64,000 bases of DNA from Gnetum montanum (Eukaryota > Streptophyta > Gnetopsida > Gnetales > Gnetaceae), in NCBI GenBank assembly GCA_015680685.1, contig MNCI01005415.1, positions 271,812 through 335,811 of the forward strand, in the 5' to 3' direction. Positions 45,001 to 56,504 of this stretch are shown here, piece by piece. Below the pieces are notes generated by a model that was not told the origin of the DNA, made no database searches, and was given only the letters and a program-made list of their open reading frames with translations. How positions within the stretch are numbered: the first letter of the stretch is position 1; each line of letters begins with the position of its first letter. The position numbers were made by a program, and so were the translations under genes.

Positions 45001-46741
45001 TGAAACACCCCAAAAATTTGAAGGCATGCTTGCTTCACCAAGCCTTGCAATTCGCATAGCGCTATGACAGTTCTTTAGGAGGAGAACGCTCTAGACTCAG
45101 GCTAGCTGGTTCAGAAAATTTTCTACTTTAAGTGTAAATAGGATCTAAAAATCATCCTACCTATCCACCTAAGTAGTTTACCTAGCCAACAACCTACTTA
45201 AAAGGAACATGTGGAGTCGTCAGCAGCACCCGAAATGTTCAAAATAGTTTAGCAAGTTTTCTAAGTCATGAAGTCTACTACGCTACGCTATGCCTCACTA
45301 TGTAGCATAGCAAGATTCAAAAAATGATTATAGAATGAAGTGCTATGCTATGCTGTGCTACGTAACGTAGAGCAGCGTAGCAAAAGCTGGACAACGGGTT
45401 CCCTTGTCCAACTTCAACTCCTTCAGCAATGTCTCTTTCTATCAGAAAGTGGCAGACCATGTCTGCTACTATGCTACTTTGAGCTACATGGCACAGTGAA
45501 GCGTAGCAATTGTATGGAAGAGATAGAAGGAAACTCAAAAGGTGGGATCAGCAAGTTTCCAAGTTTCGCAATGTAAAAGATAAATTTTGTAGCTGGGTGA
45601 CATTTTTATGACTAAGGCCAGTTGCTACGCTACGTAGCGTACCATAGCATAGAAAAAATGCAACAAAAAGTTAGCACACTCCAAAGGTTTCCAACACATG
45701 CAGCAGAATACAATGCAATTTTTTCACTTCAAACAAGTGGCTATGCTACGCTACACTGCGTAGTATAGAACAGCGTGTCAAGTTGCTACGCCACGTCAAG
45801 CATGCTATGCAACAAAGCATGGCAAAGAATGGCAACCAGTTACGTGACATCAATGCACTCAACCTAATTGCACCATTGCTCTGACAATGTAATTATGATG
45901 TGGTAGGTTTGTTATTATGGTGTGGAAGGCTCACCCAACGGTCATGCAAGCATGTGCATCGTAGACAAGTTAGCATAGGACCAAGGCACGTGGCATTCAA
46001 ATTGCATCTTTTGTGCACCCTTGGTCTAATAAATACCCCAATGAATAATGCTAAAAGGGCTTTTTTGCTTCTGGTCCCTAGTCCCTAGCTTTTGGCTTCT
46101 AACTTTTGGCTATAGAATTTGGGCTTTTGGCACTGAGGCTCTCTTTTTCACACTTTCAGTTGGTCCCGGATGTTCTTTGGAAAAAAAAAGCAAGTTAGCA
46201 TTGAGCATTGTAAGCTTTCTATTTGAAACTACAAATAGTTAACATTCTCAGCTGGCATTTCATTCTGCCCCTTTTCTACCACCTTGGTAGAATTTTTGCA
46301 TTGTTAGCTCCTGAGTCTATGCCCATGTGCACAGCCATCTTGCTCTACACGTCTTGGTTACTGTTGGGATCTCTGAACTCCTCAACACGGTGCAACCGAC
46401 TATATCCATCTTGACAGAGTAGACTTGTAGCTTCGGAGTAGTGTATTTTTCTAACTACATTTCATTTTGTCTCCTACTTATTATCACATTTTACATTGCT
46501 TTCTATTTTTGTCTCTTTTACATTCAAGAATTACTACGTGCTGTCATCAGTTTGGTTCTCAAATCACACGTTGCAAAAGGCTATATAGACGCCAACTAAG
46601 TTCGTGTCTGATCGACCAGACTGTTTAGGGCACCCCATATCCATTCCATCTAGCACGACCCTCCCATGGATATAGGGTTGAAACTATCGTAGCCACTGAT
46701 CCCTCTATGTTTTTCAACCATTGACATTTTCAGTTGCTACA
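45001..46741 (+). repeat. LTR A (E2 family)
   Basis: 1741 bp, starting TGAAACACCCC and ending GTTGCTACA. Alignment with LTR B begins exactly at the TGAAACACC, which fixes the LTR start for the family. It has CACGTGG at 45987 and AATAAATACCCC at 46028. GCTACGCTAC / GTAGCGTA words cluster at 45280-45380, 45625-45650 and 45745-45800. Confidence 0.85.
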
Positions 46742-46747
46742 ATTTTA

Positions 46748-46764
46748 TGGTGCTAGAAGGAGGG
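46748..46764 (+). promoter_or_regulatory. PBS after LTR A, tRNA-Asn type
   Basis: TGGTGCTAGAAGGAGGG, six bp after the LTR end, differs from the perfect tRNA-Asn complement at one position (a C-to-T). Confidence 0.75.
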
Positions 46765-46766
46765 CG

Positions 46767-47085
46767 AGTGTCTGCTATGACATAAAACTAGAATAGGTGA
46801 GTGATTGTTCACTACAACATTAAACTAGCATGATTACAGTAGCATCCACAATGATGTTAAACTAGTAGCAACAAGTAGCGTCCGCTACGACGATAAATTG
46901 GCAGCAACCATCTGCTATGATGTAAAACTAGCATAGCTAGTCCGCTCTAACTATAAACTGGCATGACAAGTCCACCATGACATTAAACTAGCATGTACGG
47001 TCTATTGGGATCTTAAACCAGCACAGTAGTCTACTAGGAACCTAAATCAGCACATAGGCTACCAAGACCTTAAACTAGATTTGCA
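46767..47085 (+). repeat. Tandem array 3 of the short unit
   Basis: Degenerate units of 27-30 bp on the pattern GTCCGCTATGACGTTAAACTAGCA. It begins directly after the PBS, showing that everything between leader and integrase end has been lost. Confidence 0.75.
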
Positions 47086-48157
47086 TCACGCCCCTAGCAT
47101 GCATCTATGCCAAATACACATTGAACAAGCATGGATAGTGCCGACATGGGGGTGGGACATTGCAACTCCAGAACATAGTTCACGATGCACTGGGAACACG
47201 ATCTAGAACACAGATGACACCGCCACCCTTGGCATCATGTTGATCCTCTAGAGATGTTTTATGACATCTCTCTAGCCCTCCAGACCTACCATTGCCATGG
47301 CCCACCACCCTAATGGTAGTTCCTTGGTTAGTGCCTGCTGCTAGAGTTTCGACAGTATTGTGGGCCAGCCATAATATTGGTACCCTCCAGCTCCCTTCCA
47401 ACACCTTGGTTCACACAATGTTTAGCTATGTGGTAGCTAATCCCATAGCTGAACTAAGAATGCATGCCTTTGGTAGGGATTCTAGAGCATTCACACTCAC
47501 AGTGACAACTGGTGCCTTTGACACCAGCAACTAGATGAAGATGCTACCAAAGCCATTGTTGGTCATCCTACTTTGGACACCATGCACCAGCAAAGATGTC
47601 CAAAGAGCTTCAATAATGTCTACAGCCAGCAAGATGTTTTCCCTCGTCGTTCGATGGAATGTCTTACCACAACAGCAAATGCCACAGCGTCACGAAGTGA
47701 GTGCCTTGACTAGCTTGACTACTTCAGAGTGTAAATCCCATGAAATGCATAACATAGCTCACCGCATGGAAAGCATCTATGTAAAATTCCATGATGTGTG
47801 TAACATAGCTCGCTGTATGGAAAGCATTTGGAGGAAGGTCAAAACCCTACACGGATGTAACGCAACTCATCCTAGGAAAGACGCATGTCCTACGGGAGGT
47901 CGAAGGTCAACGAAGGCAAGGATGAAAATGCACATGATTCTCTCATGAGCACTCTAACAAGGGACTCCACCAAACCTCATCTTTGTCCTTCTCCTATGCC
48001 TCCTTCCTCTGTGCTTTGTCTTTTCCTTCCAATGTAGCACTCTCAAGCGTAGCCAAGTGACATCTCGACACTCACTGAGCGACAATGTTAGGATTTTGTC
48101 TTTTGTGGTGTTTTGTATTCTTTGTCAATGTCTATTGATCATGCCCTTCATACATCG
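47086..48157 (+). other. 3' untranslated region of the short unit
   Basis: It matches 60216-60432 of E2 up to CAGACCTACCATTGCCAT (47282-47299), the point where E3 is inserted in E2, and then continues with DNA that E2 lacks in this window. Open frames at 47292-47948 have no partner in E1, and I do not regard them as genes. Confidence 0.6.
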
Positions 48158-48172
48158 ACAAAGAGGGGCCAA
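48158..48172 (+). promoter_or_regulatory. Polypurine tract before LTR B
   Basis: ACAAAGAGGGGCCAA lies directly before the LTR start TGAAACACC. It is identical to the E3 tract on the other strand (61609-61623). Confidence 0.8.
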
Positions 48173-49893
48173 TGAAACACCCCAAAAATTCAAAGGCATG
48201 CTTGCTTCACCAAGCCTTGCAATTCTCGTAGTGTTATAGCAATTCTTCGGGAGGAGAATGCTCTAAACTCAGGCTGGACAGTTCAGAAAATTTTCTACTT
48301 TAGGTGTAAATAGGCTCTATGAATCATCCTACCTATCCACCTAAGTAGTTTACCTAGTGAACAGCCTGCTCAGAAGCAACGCGTGGAGTCGTCAACAACA
48401 CCCAGAATGTGCAAAACAGTTCAGCAAGTTTTCTAAGTCACGAAGTCTGCTACGCCTTGCTATGTAGCGTAGTGAGCTTCAAAAAATGATTGTAGAACAA
48501 AGTGCTACACTATGCTGTAGCGTAGCAAAATGTAGCAAAATCTAGACAACAGGTTCCCTTGCCTGACTTCAAGTCCTTCAGTAATGTCTCTTTTCGTAAG
48601 AAAGTGGTGGACCATGTTTGCTGCAATGCTACATTGAGCTACTTGGCACATCAAGGCATAGCAATTTTATAGAATAGATAGAAGGTAATTCAAAGGGTGA
48701 GATTAGAAAATTTGTAGGTTTTGCAGTGCAAAATACAAAGTTTGCAGATGGGCAACATTTTTTGTGACTAAGGCCATTTTCTATGCTACAATACGCTACG
48801 TATCGTAGCAGAGTGGAGAAAAAATGCGACAAACAGTTAGCGCACTCTAAAAGTTTCCAACACATGTAACAAAACACAATGCAATTTTCTTGCTTCAAAC
48901 AGGAAGCTATGCTATGCTACGCTACGTAGCGTAGCATAGTGTGACAAGTTGCTATGCCATGCCGAACATGCTATGCTACAAAGAATTGCAAAGCGTGGCA
49001 AGCACTTATGCGACATCAATGCACTCTACCTAATTGCACCATTTCTCTAACAACGTAATTATGACGTGGTAGGTTTGTAATTATGGCATGGCAGCCTTGC
49101 CCAATGGTCATGCAGGAACGTGCAGCATAGACAAGTCAAGATAGGCCCAAGGCACATGGCATTCAAATCGCATCTTTTGCACGTCCTTGGTCTAATAAAT
49201 ACCCCAGTGAACAACACTAAAAGGGATTTTTTTTCTTCTAGTCCCTAGTCCCTAGCTTCTGGCTATATCTTTCAAGCTTTTGGCACTGAGGCTCTCTTTT
49301 TTTCACTTTTGGTTAGTCCCGGATGTTCTTTGGAAAAAAAGAAGCAAGTTAGCATTGAGCATTGTAAGCTTTCCATTTGACACTGCAAACAGTTAGCATT
49401 CTTAGCTGGCATTTCATTCCACCCCTTTTCTACCACCTTGGTAGAATTTTTGCATTATCAGCTCTTGATTCCACGCCTAAGCACATAGCCATCTTGCTCT
49501 ACATGTCTTGGTTACTCTCGGGATCTCTGCACTACTCAATGCAGTGCAACTAACTATATCCATCTTGATAGAGTAAACTTGTAGCTTCAAAGGAGTGCAT
49601 TTTTCTAACTACATTTCATTTTGTCTCTTGCTTGTTATTGAATTTTACATTGCTTTCTCTTTGTCTCTTTTACATTCAAGCATTACTTCGTGCTATCATT
49701 AGTTTCTTTTTCAAATCACATGTTGCAAAAGGCTATATAGAAGTTGAGTAAGTCCCTCTCTGATCAACCAAACCGTTCAGGGCACTTCGTATCTATTCCA
49801 TCCAGCACGGCCCTCCCTTGGATACGGGGTTGACACTATCGCAGCTGTTGACCCCTTGGTGTTTTTCAGCCACCGATGTTTTCGATCACTATA
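48173..49893 (+). repeat. LTR B (E2 family; shared by the short unit and E2)
   Basis: 1721 bp, homologous to LTR A from end to end. It ends GATCACTATA, so the terminal CA has decayed. It precedes the decayed PBS of E2. The promoter block reads CACATGGCATTC and AATAAATACCCC (49194-49205). Confidence 0.85.
48912..48939. repeat. Perfect 28-bp palindrome in LTR B
   Basis: The left half CTATGCTACGCTAC is followed at once by its exact reverse complement, with no loop. It is the largest of many similar words in the E1/E2 LTRs. LTR A has a related, imperfect version near 45745-45770. Confidence 0.9.
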
Positions 49894-49899
49894 CTTATC

Positions 49900-49916
49900 T
49901 AGCACTAGAAGGAGGA
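49900..49916 (+). promoter_or_regulatory. E2 primer binding site, decayed tRNA-Asn type
   Basis: TAGCACTAGAAGGAGGA follows LTR B after six bases; TGG has become TAG. It is the same site as in E1, E4 and the short unit. Confidence 0.65.
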
Positions 49917-50532
49917 CCTTTTGGAGCCCTTTCTGCATGTCATGGTAGTTCTGTAAGCCTCCTACACCCTGATATGCATTAGCATAAACTTGACACCCAT
50001 TTTTGGTTGTTTATGCATAGTGCAGTGCAAGTCAGTCGCCTCGACGATTCCTCGGGAATCCTATAGAAGGCAAAGTCTTTTATCACCAATTAACTAGCCT
50101 ACCTTGTGGTAGTCTTACATGCGCTCTATATCCTATCACACATTAGCGTATCGTGTGGTATAGATCAGTCACCTTGACAGTTCCTCAGGGACCCTACGAG
50201 ACATAAAGCCTCTCTAATCGCTAGTTAACTTGCCCACCTTATAGTAGTCTCGCATGCTCTTTTCACCCTATCACACACTAGCATAAATGTGATACCCTTT
50301 TATGGTTGTTTATGCTTCGTGTGGTACAGATCAATCACCTCAATGGTTCCTCGGGAGCCTAGAAAGACATAAAGAGTTTCTTTTTTATTGCTTTCTAGTT
50401 TGTTTTCTTTTCTCATTCACAAAATTGTTTAATTTTTTATTTCTATTCAATTTCTTTACCTTTTTGAATTCACAAAACTATTTAGCTTTCCAGTTTCCTT
50501 TGCTTTCTTCCATTTTTAAACTGCTTAGCTTA
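49917..50532 (+). other. E2 5' untranslated leader
   Basis: It contains three imperfect repeats of about 120 bp built on GTTTATGC, GTGTGGTACAGATCA, CCTCGACGGTTCCTCGGGA-like text (50005-50060, 50150-50210, 50305-50360). It ends in T-rich DNA before the gag ATG. No gene is seen. Confidence 0.5.
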
Positions 50533-53500
50533 ATGAATTCTGCAACTACTGCCACTAACACCTTCAACGTTGAAGTTCCCATCACAGTTCAAGGCACTAC
50601 TAGTGCCAAACAACCACTGAACTCGATGTTGGAAACACTTCGATCCCTCAAGATCCAAAATTAGGGACCTAAGGGATTGGCCCAGCAACATGAGCATTAC
50701 AACTTCCTCTATGCAAAGGTGCAAGAAAATCTGCCCTTGGATGTACACGAACTCAAAGAAAAACATAGCTTCAAGTTTTTTTACTAGGATGGGAAGGAGT
50801 TTTTTCCCACTCCCAACACTTCCATACCTTTGACATAGACAAATCAAAGGCTTCCAAACCAACTAATCTAGTTGGCTATGCTTAGGGAGTAGCAGGACAT
50901 AGCGTCCAACTAGGATGACACTTTTTAGGATGGACAAGAGGAACTCGATTCCCAATATGATGAGGGATCCCTCCTAGCTAGTCCTTTTGGGCCAACCCAT
51001 TTCTTGTCACTGCTCCCTTTTCCATCATTCCTATGCTCCCAAAACCTACAACTACAACCACAATGAGTAGCCATGTCACCTTCCTGGAGTATCAATGCCC
51101 TTATTCTCCTATTTCATTTACAAAAACTATGCCTCTGCAAAATGTTTAGAAGTCCATTCCTATAGCACATCATACATCAATCACAACTACCCTACTGCAT
51201 GTTCATATTGTGCCTACCTCACAATCGTACGTAGCTTCTATTTCCATTCCTACGTTTACGTCTGTTCCACCCACTATGATGGGGCTAGGCCCATCCACGT
51301 GATGGACCCCATTCACTTCTTCGTCTATTCTAGAACCTTCGTAGGTGTCTCACTATGTTGGCCCTTATACCTACCAAACACTGCAAATGGTACCCAACAT
51401 AGGGCTATGGTCTATTCCACCAATGAAAAAAATAGTCTATCTGGTGGCTCAAACCATGGCTGCTTTTCCAACAGCACCACCTACCGGGTGGTGGATAGTG
51501 CAAGCATCACCTTTCGCGGGGGCTACCCCAATGGTACCACTGATGGGTCACATCATCACCCTCACCGTTGCAGAAGTGGGGGCTGCCTTGGTAGTCCTCC
51601 AACCTCCTAGACTGTCGTAGGGTTTGGATCAAGTGTTCCAACTCATCCAAACTCTTACTGAGAAAATCAAACACCTCAAGGTTGTCAAGTCCAACATAGT
51701 ACAAGTTATGGACTTTTACCAAGATGATTCCATTAGCCCTGCAATCCCTGCTCTGACGTTACCCCCAGGGATGTCTCTCGCACACTTCATGAAGTACGAT
51801 GGGGAAGGGGATCCCAATGCACATCTAGTCACCTTCAAGTCTAAGTCTCTTATACTATAATAATGGCCGTACACAATTATTCATTTCTTTGCCATGTCCC
51901 TAGCTGGAAGAGCCTTAGATTGGTATCATGCGCTACCAAACTCATCCATTTCAACTCTAGAAGAGCTTCTAATGTAGTTTGTGATTCACTTCAAGTACAA
52001 CTTGAAGCTAGAGATCATGCTGGACCAGTTGATGAGCGTAAAGCAGGATCCTTTGGAACCGGTCCAGAAGTTCATCCAGCGATAGAGCGTGACCCTTAAC
52101 AAAATCTACAAGTTCATTGTAGAGGCCCACTTGTTGGTCATCTTTAAAGGTACAGTGAACAACTTTATCAAGTTTAAACTTTACTACCATGCTCCTCGAA
52201 AACCTTCACTCAGACTAAGAGCATATAAGATGGGGTTGAGGCAAGCAAATACTCGGCCTATGTTGCCTACAAAAATACCTTCAAAAATAAGGACAAGGGT
52301 AAGGCCCAAACGACCATAGTGGTTGCTGTGGCAATTGAGGCCAAGCCCAAACCTAGTAACAATGGTAGCAATAACAACAAGAAATCAATCGTACCCATAG
52401 CTAACCCCATGCCCAAGTAGGGTAACATGTCACAACCTACTATGCCCATGCCCAAACCCAACTTTGAGCGTAAAGATTGCTCAAAGTACATCCCACTGCC
52501 TCTCAAGCCTTTAGAACTTCTAAATTAGCAATTGACAGCAAGGTACATCCAACATGTAGATGTCAGAAGAAGCTAGCAAGAAACATCAATGCTACTGCGA
52601 GCTCCTTACGAACCCCTCCTTGGCCCTACCCAATGAGCCCCCAGTTCCTAAGGGTTTTTGGCTAGACAGGTTTTGTGACTATCACCAATAGTGTGGTCAC
52701 AACACGGATTATTGTCTAGCGTTGCAGGATGATATCCAGAGATTAATCGACTAGGGAAAACTAGTGTTAGACGAAAGTAACCCAGTGCACCCTGAAAAAA
52801 AATCTATGTATGTCTACATAGATCCCCTCAATGCCAACAATGCTGGTTACATCATCAACACCATTGGCATTAACAGTGATTCTAGGCCATCACTATAGCC
52901 ATTCGTGGTTTGTATTCCTCAATGTAGTGCACCAACACTACGAGCAACTAATCAAAGCTTGCAATAGCCATTCATCCTAAGAATCCCTCCATGGGCATCC
53001 ATCTCTGTGCCACCTATTGGTGAAACCATGTGAATTTTCCCATTAACATCTTTAGCTCCATTTGTCATCAGGGGGTCAACTCCTTCAACAGCCCCTATCT
53101 CATGCAAAACAACTAAATAGACTCCTCATCCTAAAAGGCAAGAAGTTTACTTCGCAAGTGAGACATCAATGGGAAGTACTACCCAAGGTACCCCCAAGCC
53201 TATTTCTTTGCTCCCTACATATATACCCTTGCCACAAAAGATGAATGTCGACATGACCACATGGTCTGCGCCACCCTACCAAAATGGGTCTGAACCTAGA
53301 TCTGAAGTTTCCCCTTCTCGATAAATTCACCTTCTGGGACGAATCGAAGAGAAGGAAAGCACAAAACAAGAGGGTGTCCAAGACCTTTTGTATGCCCTTA
53401 GTTAACTCAAGTAGGCTCTAAGATAGAAAAACACTACACTAAGCCTATACGACCTGATCATGACATCTATCCCCCACCGTGAGGCACTGATCCGCATGTT

Positions 53501-53689
53501 GACAATTATTCCAGTCAATGAAGACATGCTAGCAAAAGAGGAAGTAATCCACTCAGTCATGCTTCCCCCTTCACCTACAAAGCCTGAGCCATCCCAAATG
53601 ACTTTCAGTGATGAAACCATTAGGGAAGATTTCAAAAGTGGTCAAGTAACTACGACACCTCTTTTTATCACAATTTAGGTTAGCCAACA
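50533..53689 (+). pseudogene. gag: E2 gag and gag-protease linker
   Basis: It starts at the ATG at 50533 (MNSATTATNTFNVEVP). The capsid lies at 51624-52200: LDQVFQLIQTLTEKIKHLKV, MDFYQDDSISPAIPALTLPP, KYDGEGDPNAHLVTF, DWYHALPNSSISTLEELL and VIHFKYNLKLE. Former CAA and CAG codons now read as stops (for example at about 51856-51861). The zinc knuckle near 52672-52713 reads FCDYHQ, a stop, then CGHNTDYC, keeping the cysteines lost in E1. The linker holds LSLYDLIMTSIPHREALIRM (53436-53495). The middle (50700-51620) is shifted among frames. It would encode the particle proteins but is defective. Confidence 0.75.
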
Positions 53690-54280
53690 CCAGATCCGAA
53701 GGGTACACGTTGATGATGGGGCTACCACAAATTTCATCCCTTTCCTATTGTGGACAAGCTGGGCTTGGTCAACGAAATCAAACCCACAACAATGTCATGC
53801 CTAAGGTCATTCAACAGGGCATGTGCCCAAGTGAAAGGCACAGTCTACATAGACTTCGTAGCAAGGGACCAGTTCCCCACAAACGCAACATTCATCGTGG
53901 TTGAGGAAATGCCCAGGTTTAACCTAATCTTGGGGAGATCATGGTTAGAACAACTTAGGGCTGTCTTCTCACCCATACATCAGGAGATCTACTTGCCTTA
54001 TGTAGGCAGGGAGGTGGTGATCCATGGTGATGAAGTAGCAACACAAGCAATCCATAATGTAGGCGTGGAATAGGGCTTAGAGGTTATAACTTCTGAGGAT
54101 GAAGTGCTTGTTGCAGTTTACACTAACCATTTGAAAGGAGGATCAACTTAGCAAACTGACCCTCAAAGTGCAAACGCATGGGCCGAGTTACCCTTCCAAG
54201 TTGGGGGCAATGATTTAGACGAAGGCCCTGGCAAAGCACCTCGACCTTCTGTTTTGCTCAACCCGTGCTGGGTCAAGAGG
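53690..54280 (+). pseudogene. PR: E2 aspartic protease domain
   Basis: VHVDDGATTNFIP (53704-53742) holds the active-site region in the form DDG; a frame shift near 53745 separates it from the open piece 53750-54073. That piece contains VKGTVYIDFVARDQFP and FNLILGRSWLEQL. After a stop at 54071, homology continues through WAELPFQVGG to LNPCWVKR at 54279, where the sequence AAGAG|GTAACT looks like a splice donor. It corresponds to 7015-7616 in E1. Confidence 0.7.
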
Positions 54281-54700
54281 TAACTACACATAGCGTAGCA
54301 ACCCCATTGCTTCCTGCTGAGTTACCATCCCTTGTATGCTCACCACTTTCTTCTTTGTTAACATACCATCCTTTTGGCATGCTACGCTATGGCCCGAAAA
54401 TAGCCTGAAACTAGCAATACGCAATGGCCCGAAATGATCCAAAACTAGCAATGTGCAATGGCCCAATATCGCCCAAAAACTAGTAATGTGCGCAAAGGCC
54501 CGAAATAGCCTAAAACTAGCAATGTGTAATGGCCTAAAATATCCTAAAACTAGAAATGTGCATTTACATATTGTTCTTATGTCTCACTCAACCCGCTTTA
54601 TGTCAAGAAGTAGTTATCCCTAGCGTAGCAACCCCATTGTTTCCTTCCCACACACTGTCCTCATGCATTTACACAATGGCCTGAAATGACCTAAAACTAG
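54257..54700 (+). repeat. E2 tandem array 1 and a 320-bp duplication
   Basis: Four or more units of about 33 bp, GCAATGGCCCGAAATGRYCC then AAAACTAGCAATGTG, lie at 54385-54560. The block 54257-54316 (CTCAACCCG, GTCAAGAGGTA, TAGCGTAGCAACCCCATTG) is repeated at 54578-54637. The candidate donor is in the first copy; the second reads AAGTAGTTA. Confidence 0.75.
54280..54290 (+). other. Candidate splice donor at the end of E2 protease
   Basis: AAGAG|GTAACTACAC fits a plant 5' splice site. It falls where the protease reading ends, and Ogre-type Tat elements are known to have an intron between protease and RT. The E1 counterpart (7613-7622) reads GGAAATAACT, with the GT changed to AT. Confidence 0.35.
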
Positions 54701-54870
54701 CACAAAAGAGAAAAAGTTTGGCATGAAATTCAACGCATACACAACGTACAGGTTAGCATGAGAATTAATCCATCTCTTTATTTAAAATTCTGATTTCATG
54801 ACCAATGTTTGCAAAAATTTTACAAGAGTTCAAAATTTCAAAAAACAAATCTCAAAAGGGATCCCGTGCT

Positions 54871-56125
54871 ATCATGGGTTGTTCTTGTTCACATCATCCC
54901 CACCATCCACTCTTGCATCATCTCTTTTTGCATCACCTTCCCCTACACTATCCTCTATTGATTCTTCATTCCTTCCTTCTACCAGCCCTGTGCCATCATC
55001 TGGAGCCTGCATCATAGGGCCAAAGCATCAACTAGGGCCACAAACACAAACTTCCATAGGTCATAGGCATTAATACAGCCAAAAATAACTAACCTAAGAA
55101 GGGACTACGTCTGTCTCAAAGGGTATTCAGTCTAAATCAAGCCCGAGGTGATGCTAGACCTCCTCTACCATAATGTCCACCCAACACTAGTTGCTTGGTT
55201 TAACATCCGCAACAACTCTCTCCCTTTCAGCAGTTGTCCACCTTGGTGATCCCAGAGAAAAGGAGATGGTTGTGGTCTCTCTTGTGAGAAGGTCCACTTT
55301 CAGGTCAAGATATTCTGTAACCTTTACCTACTCCTTGAACTTGGCATAGGCCTCAAAATAATCAATGGCGTTTATGAATGCTTCATACATAAATGCCTTC
55401 ATAGTAGCATCCCTATACAGTTTGCGATGGGTGGCATTTTCCCATTTATACATGTGTTTATGATTTTTCTCAGACTACCCCCATTCAAAAACCTTGGCAT
55501 TGAAGTCTTTCAAATCTTAACACTTCTAGGCTAGCAAGTCCATCTGCATCTGCTGCTTTATTATTTTGCGGGTGGCTTTGACATTCTACCACATGGCTAT
55601 CCGAAACCTGGCATAGTCTATTACAGCTATGTGCTAGTCCCCATTATTAGTGTCATGGGCTATGAGGAACTCATTCCTCAACTTAAGATCCTCTACCTCG
55701 ATGCTCAGGTCAGCCTCCCTTTGCTCAGCCCTTTGGACCCATTTCCACAGGTCCTCGTTGACATGCTTATACTCCCATAGGGAGTGTGCCGAGTGCAAAG
55801 CACATTTGCAATCCTTGTCATGTGCACGACAAGACACCTTGATCATGTCGGGCAGGAATGTAAGCATGGCACTAACTTTTAAAGGTCATGCTGGGTCCCA
55901 TTTGAGTAGAGAGGCTTCCATGACACAAAGATCATAGCAATCACATTAGCATAGAAAGATTAGCAAACTCAAGAAACTCTAGCATGACAACATGAGAAAA
56001 CCTAACACTACTACTTACCCATGTTAGGATCCACCTACTAAAGGCAATTGATCATGTCATCAATGATTCCCTAATCAAATGTAAATTTGTCAAGGATCTT
56101 GGTCCATGAGTCCACACGAATTGGA
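54871..56125 (-). pseudogene. E2 antisense spliced gene, 5' half deleted
   Basis: This is the homologue of the last exons of the E1 antisense gene. Exon pieces on the minus strand are 56125-56019, 55914-55094 and 55006-54871. They are separated by GT-AG introns 56018-55915 (104 bp) and 55093-55007 (87 bp) at the same places as in E1. The second intron keeps CTTAG|GTTAG at its donor and ATGCAG|G at its acceptor. Shared strings are LKWDP after the first intron, YKHVNEDLWKWVQRAEQREA (E1: KHVNEDLWKRV) and IAVIDYARFRIAM (E1: MAVIDYARYWLAV). The C-terminal exon is strongly acidic (NEESIEDSVGEGD) and ends near 54871. The gene is cut at 56125, where array 2 starts. The first three or more exons are missing here. 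Function unknown. Confidence 0.6.
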
Positions 56126-56127
56126 GA

Positions 56128-56470
56128 GGGTCTGAAAAGACCTTAAACTAGAAACCCTAGCAATTGCAGCGTTACAGGTCCGAAAAAGACCTTAAACTAG
56201 CAATCCTAGCATAGTTGCATCTTTAATGGTCCAAAAAGACCTTAAACTAGCAGTTTCGACCTTGTTAGACATTCGCAATCGGCAATGAGGTTAAACTAAG
56301 CAGTTCCACACTTTTATATGGATAGTTTCCCATTTTCTCAGTGGTTTCATAGTTTCGCATTGGTTTCACACTTTCACATTGGCAATTTCACAACTTCTAG
56401 CAATTTTTCATTTTCACGTCAGCAGTTTGCATTTTTGACAAGCTTCACATTCTTGTGTCTTGGCAGTCCG
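56128..56470 (+). repeat. E2 tandem array 2
   Basis: Four copies of a roughly 50-60 bp unit with core GACCTTAAACTAGCAA run from 56128 to 56300. They are followed by short TTTCACATTGGCA-like repeats (56330-56450) and a last core at 56465. It lies directly between the broken antisense gene and RT, as in E1. Confidence 0.75.
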
Positions 56471-56504
56471 CCATGACCTTAAAGCAGCAAGCTTTTAATC
56501 TTTA

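Larger units (their letters stand above)
45001..49893 (+). mobile_element. Short LTR-internal-LTR unit without coding region
   Basis: LTR A (45001-46741) and LTR B (48173-49893) enclose 1.43 kb. This holds a PBS, array 3, the 3' untranslated region and a PPT, but no gag or pol. Its internal DNA matches only the 3' end of E2 (59745-60432) and E1 (17065-18943). It is either a non-autonomous deletion derivative (LARD-like) sharing LTR B with E2, or the product of recombination between neighbouring copies. GTCAT (44996-45000) precedes LTR A. Confidence 0.7.

Noticed and set aside
47292-47948. Two consecutive open frames (80 and 137 residues)
   Set aside because: They lie in the 3' untranslated region of the short unit; the homologous parts of E1 and E2 are not open.
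51095-51610. 171-residue open frame in E2 gag
   Set aside because: It is out of frame with the gag reading inferred from E1 and E4; its composition is that of a shifted proline/threonine-rich linker.
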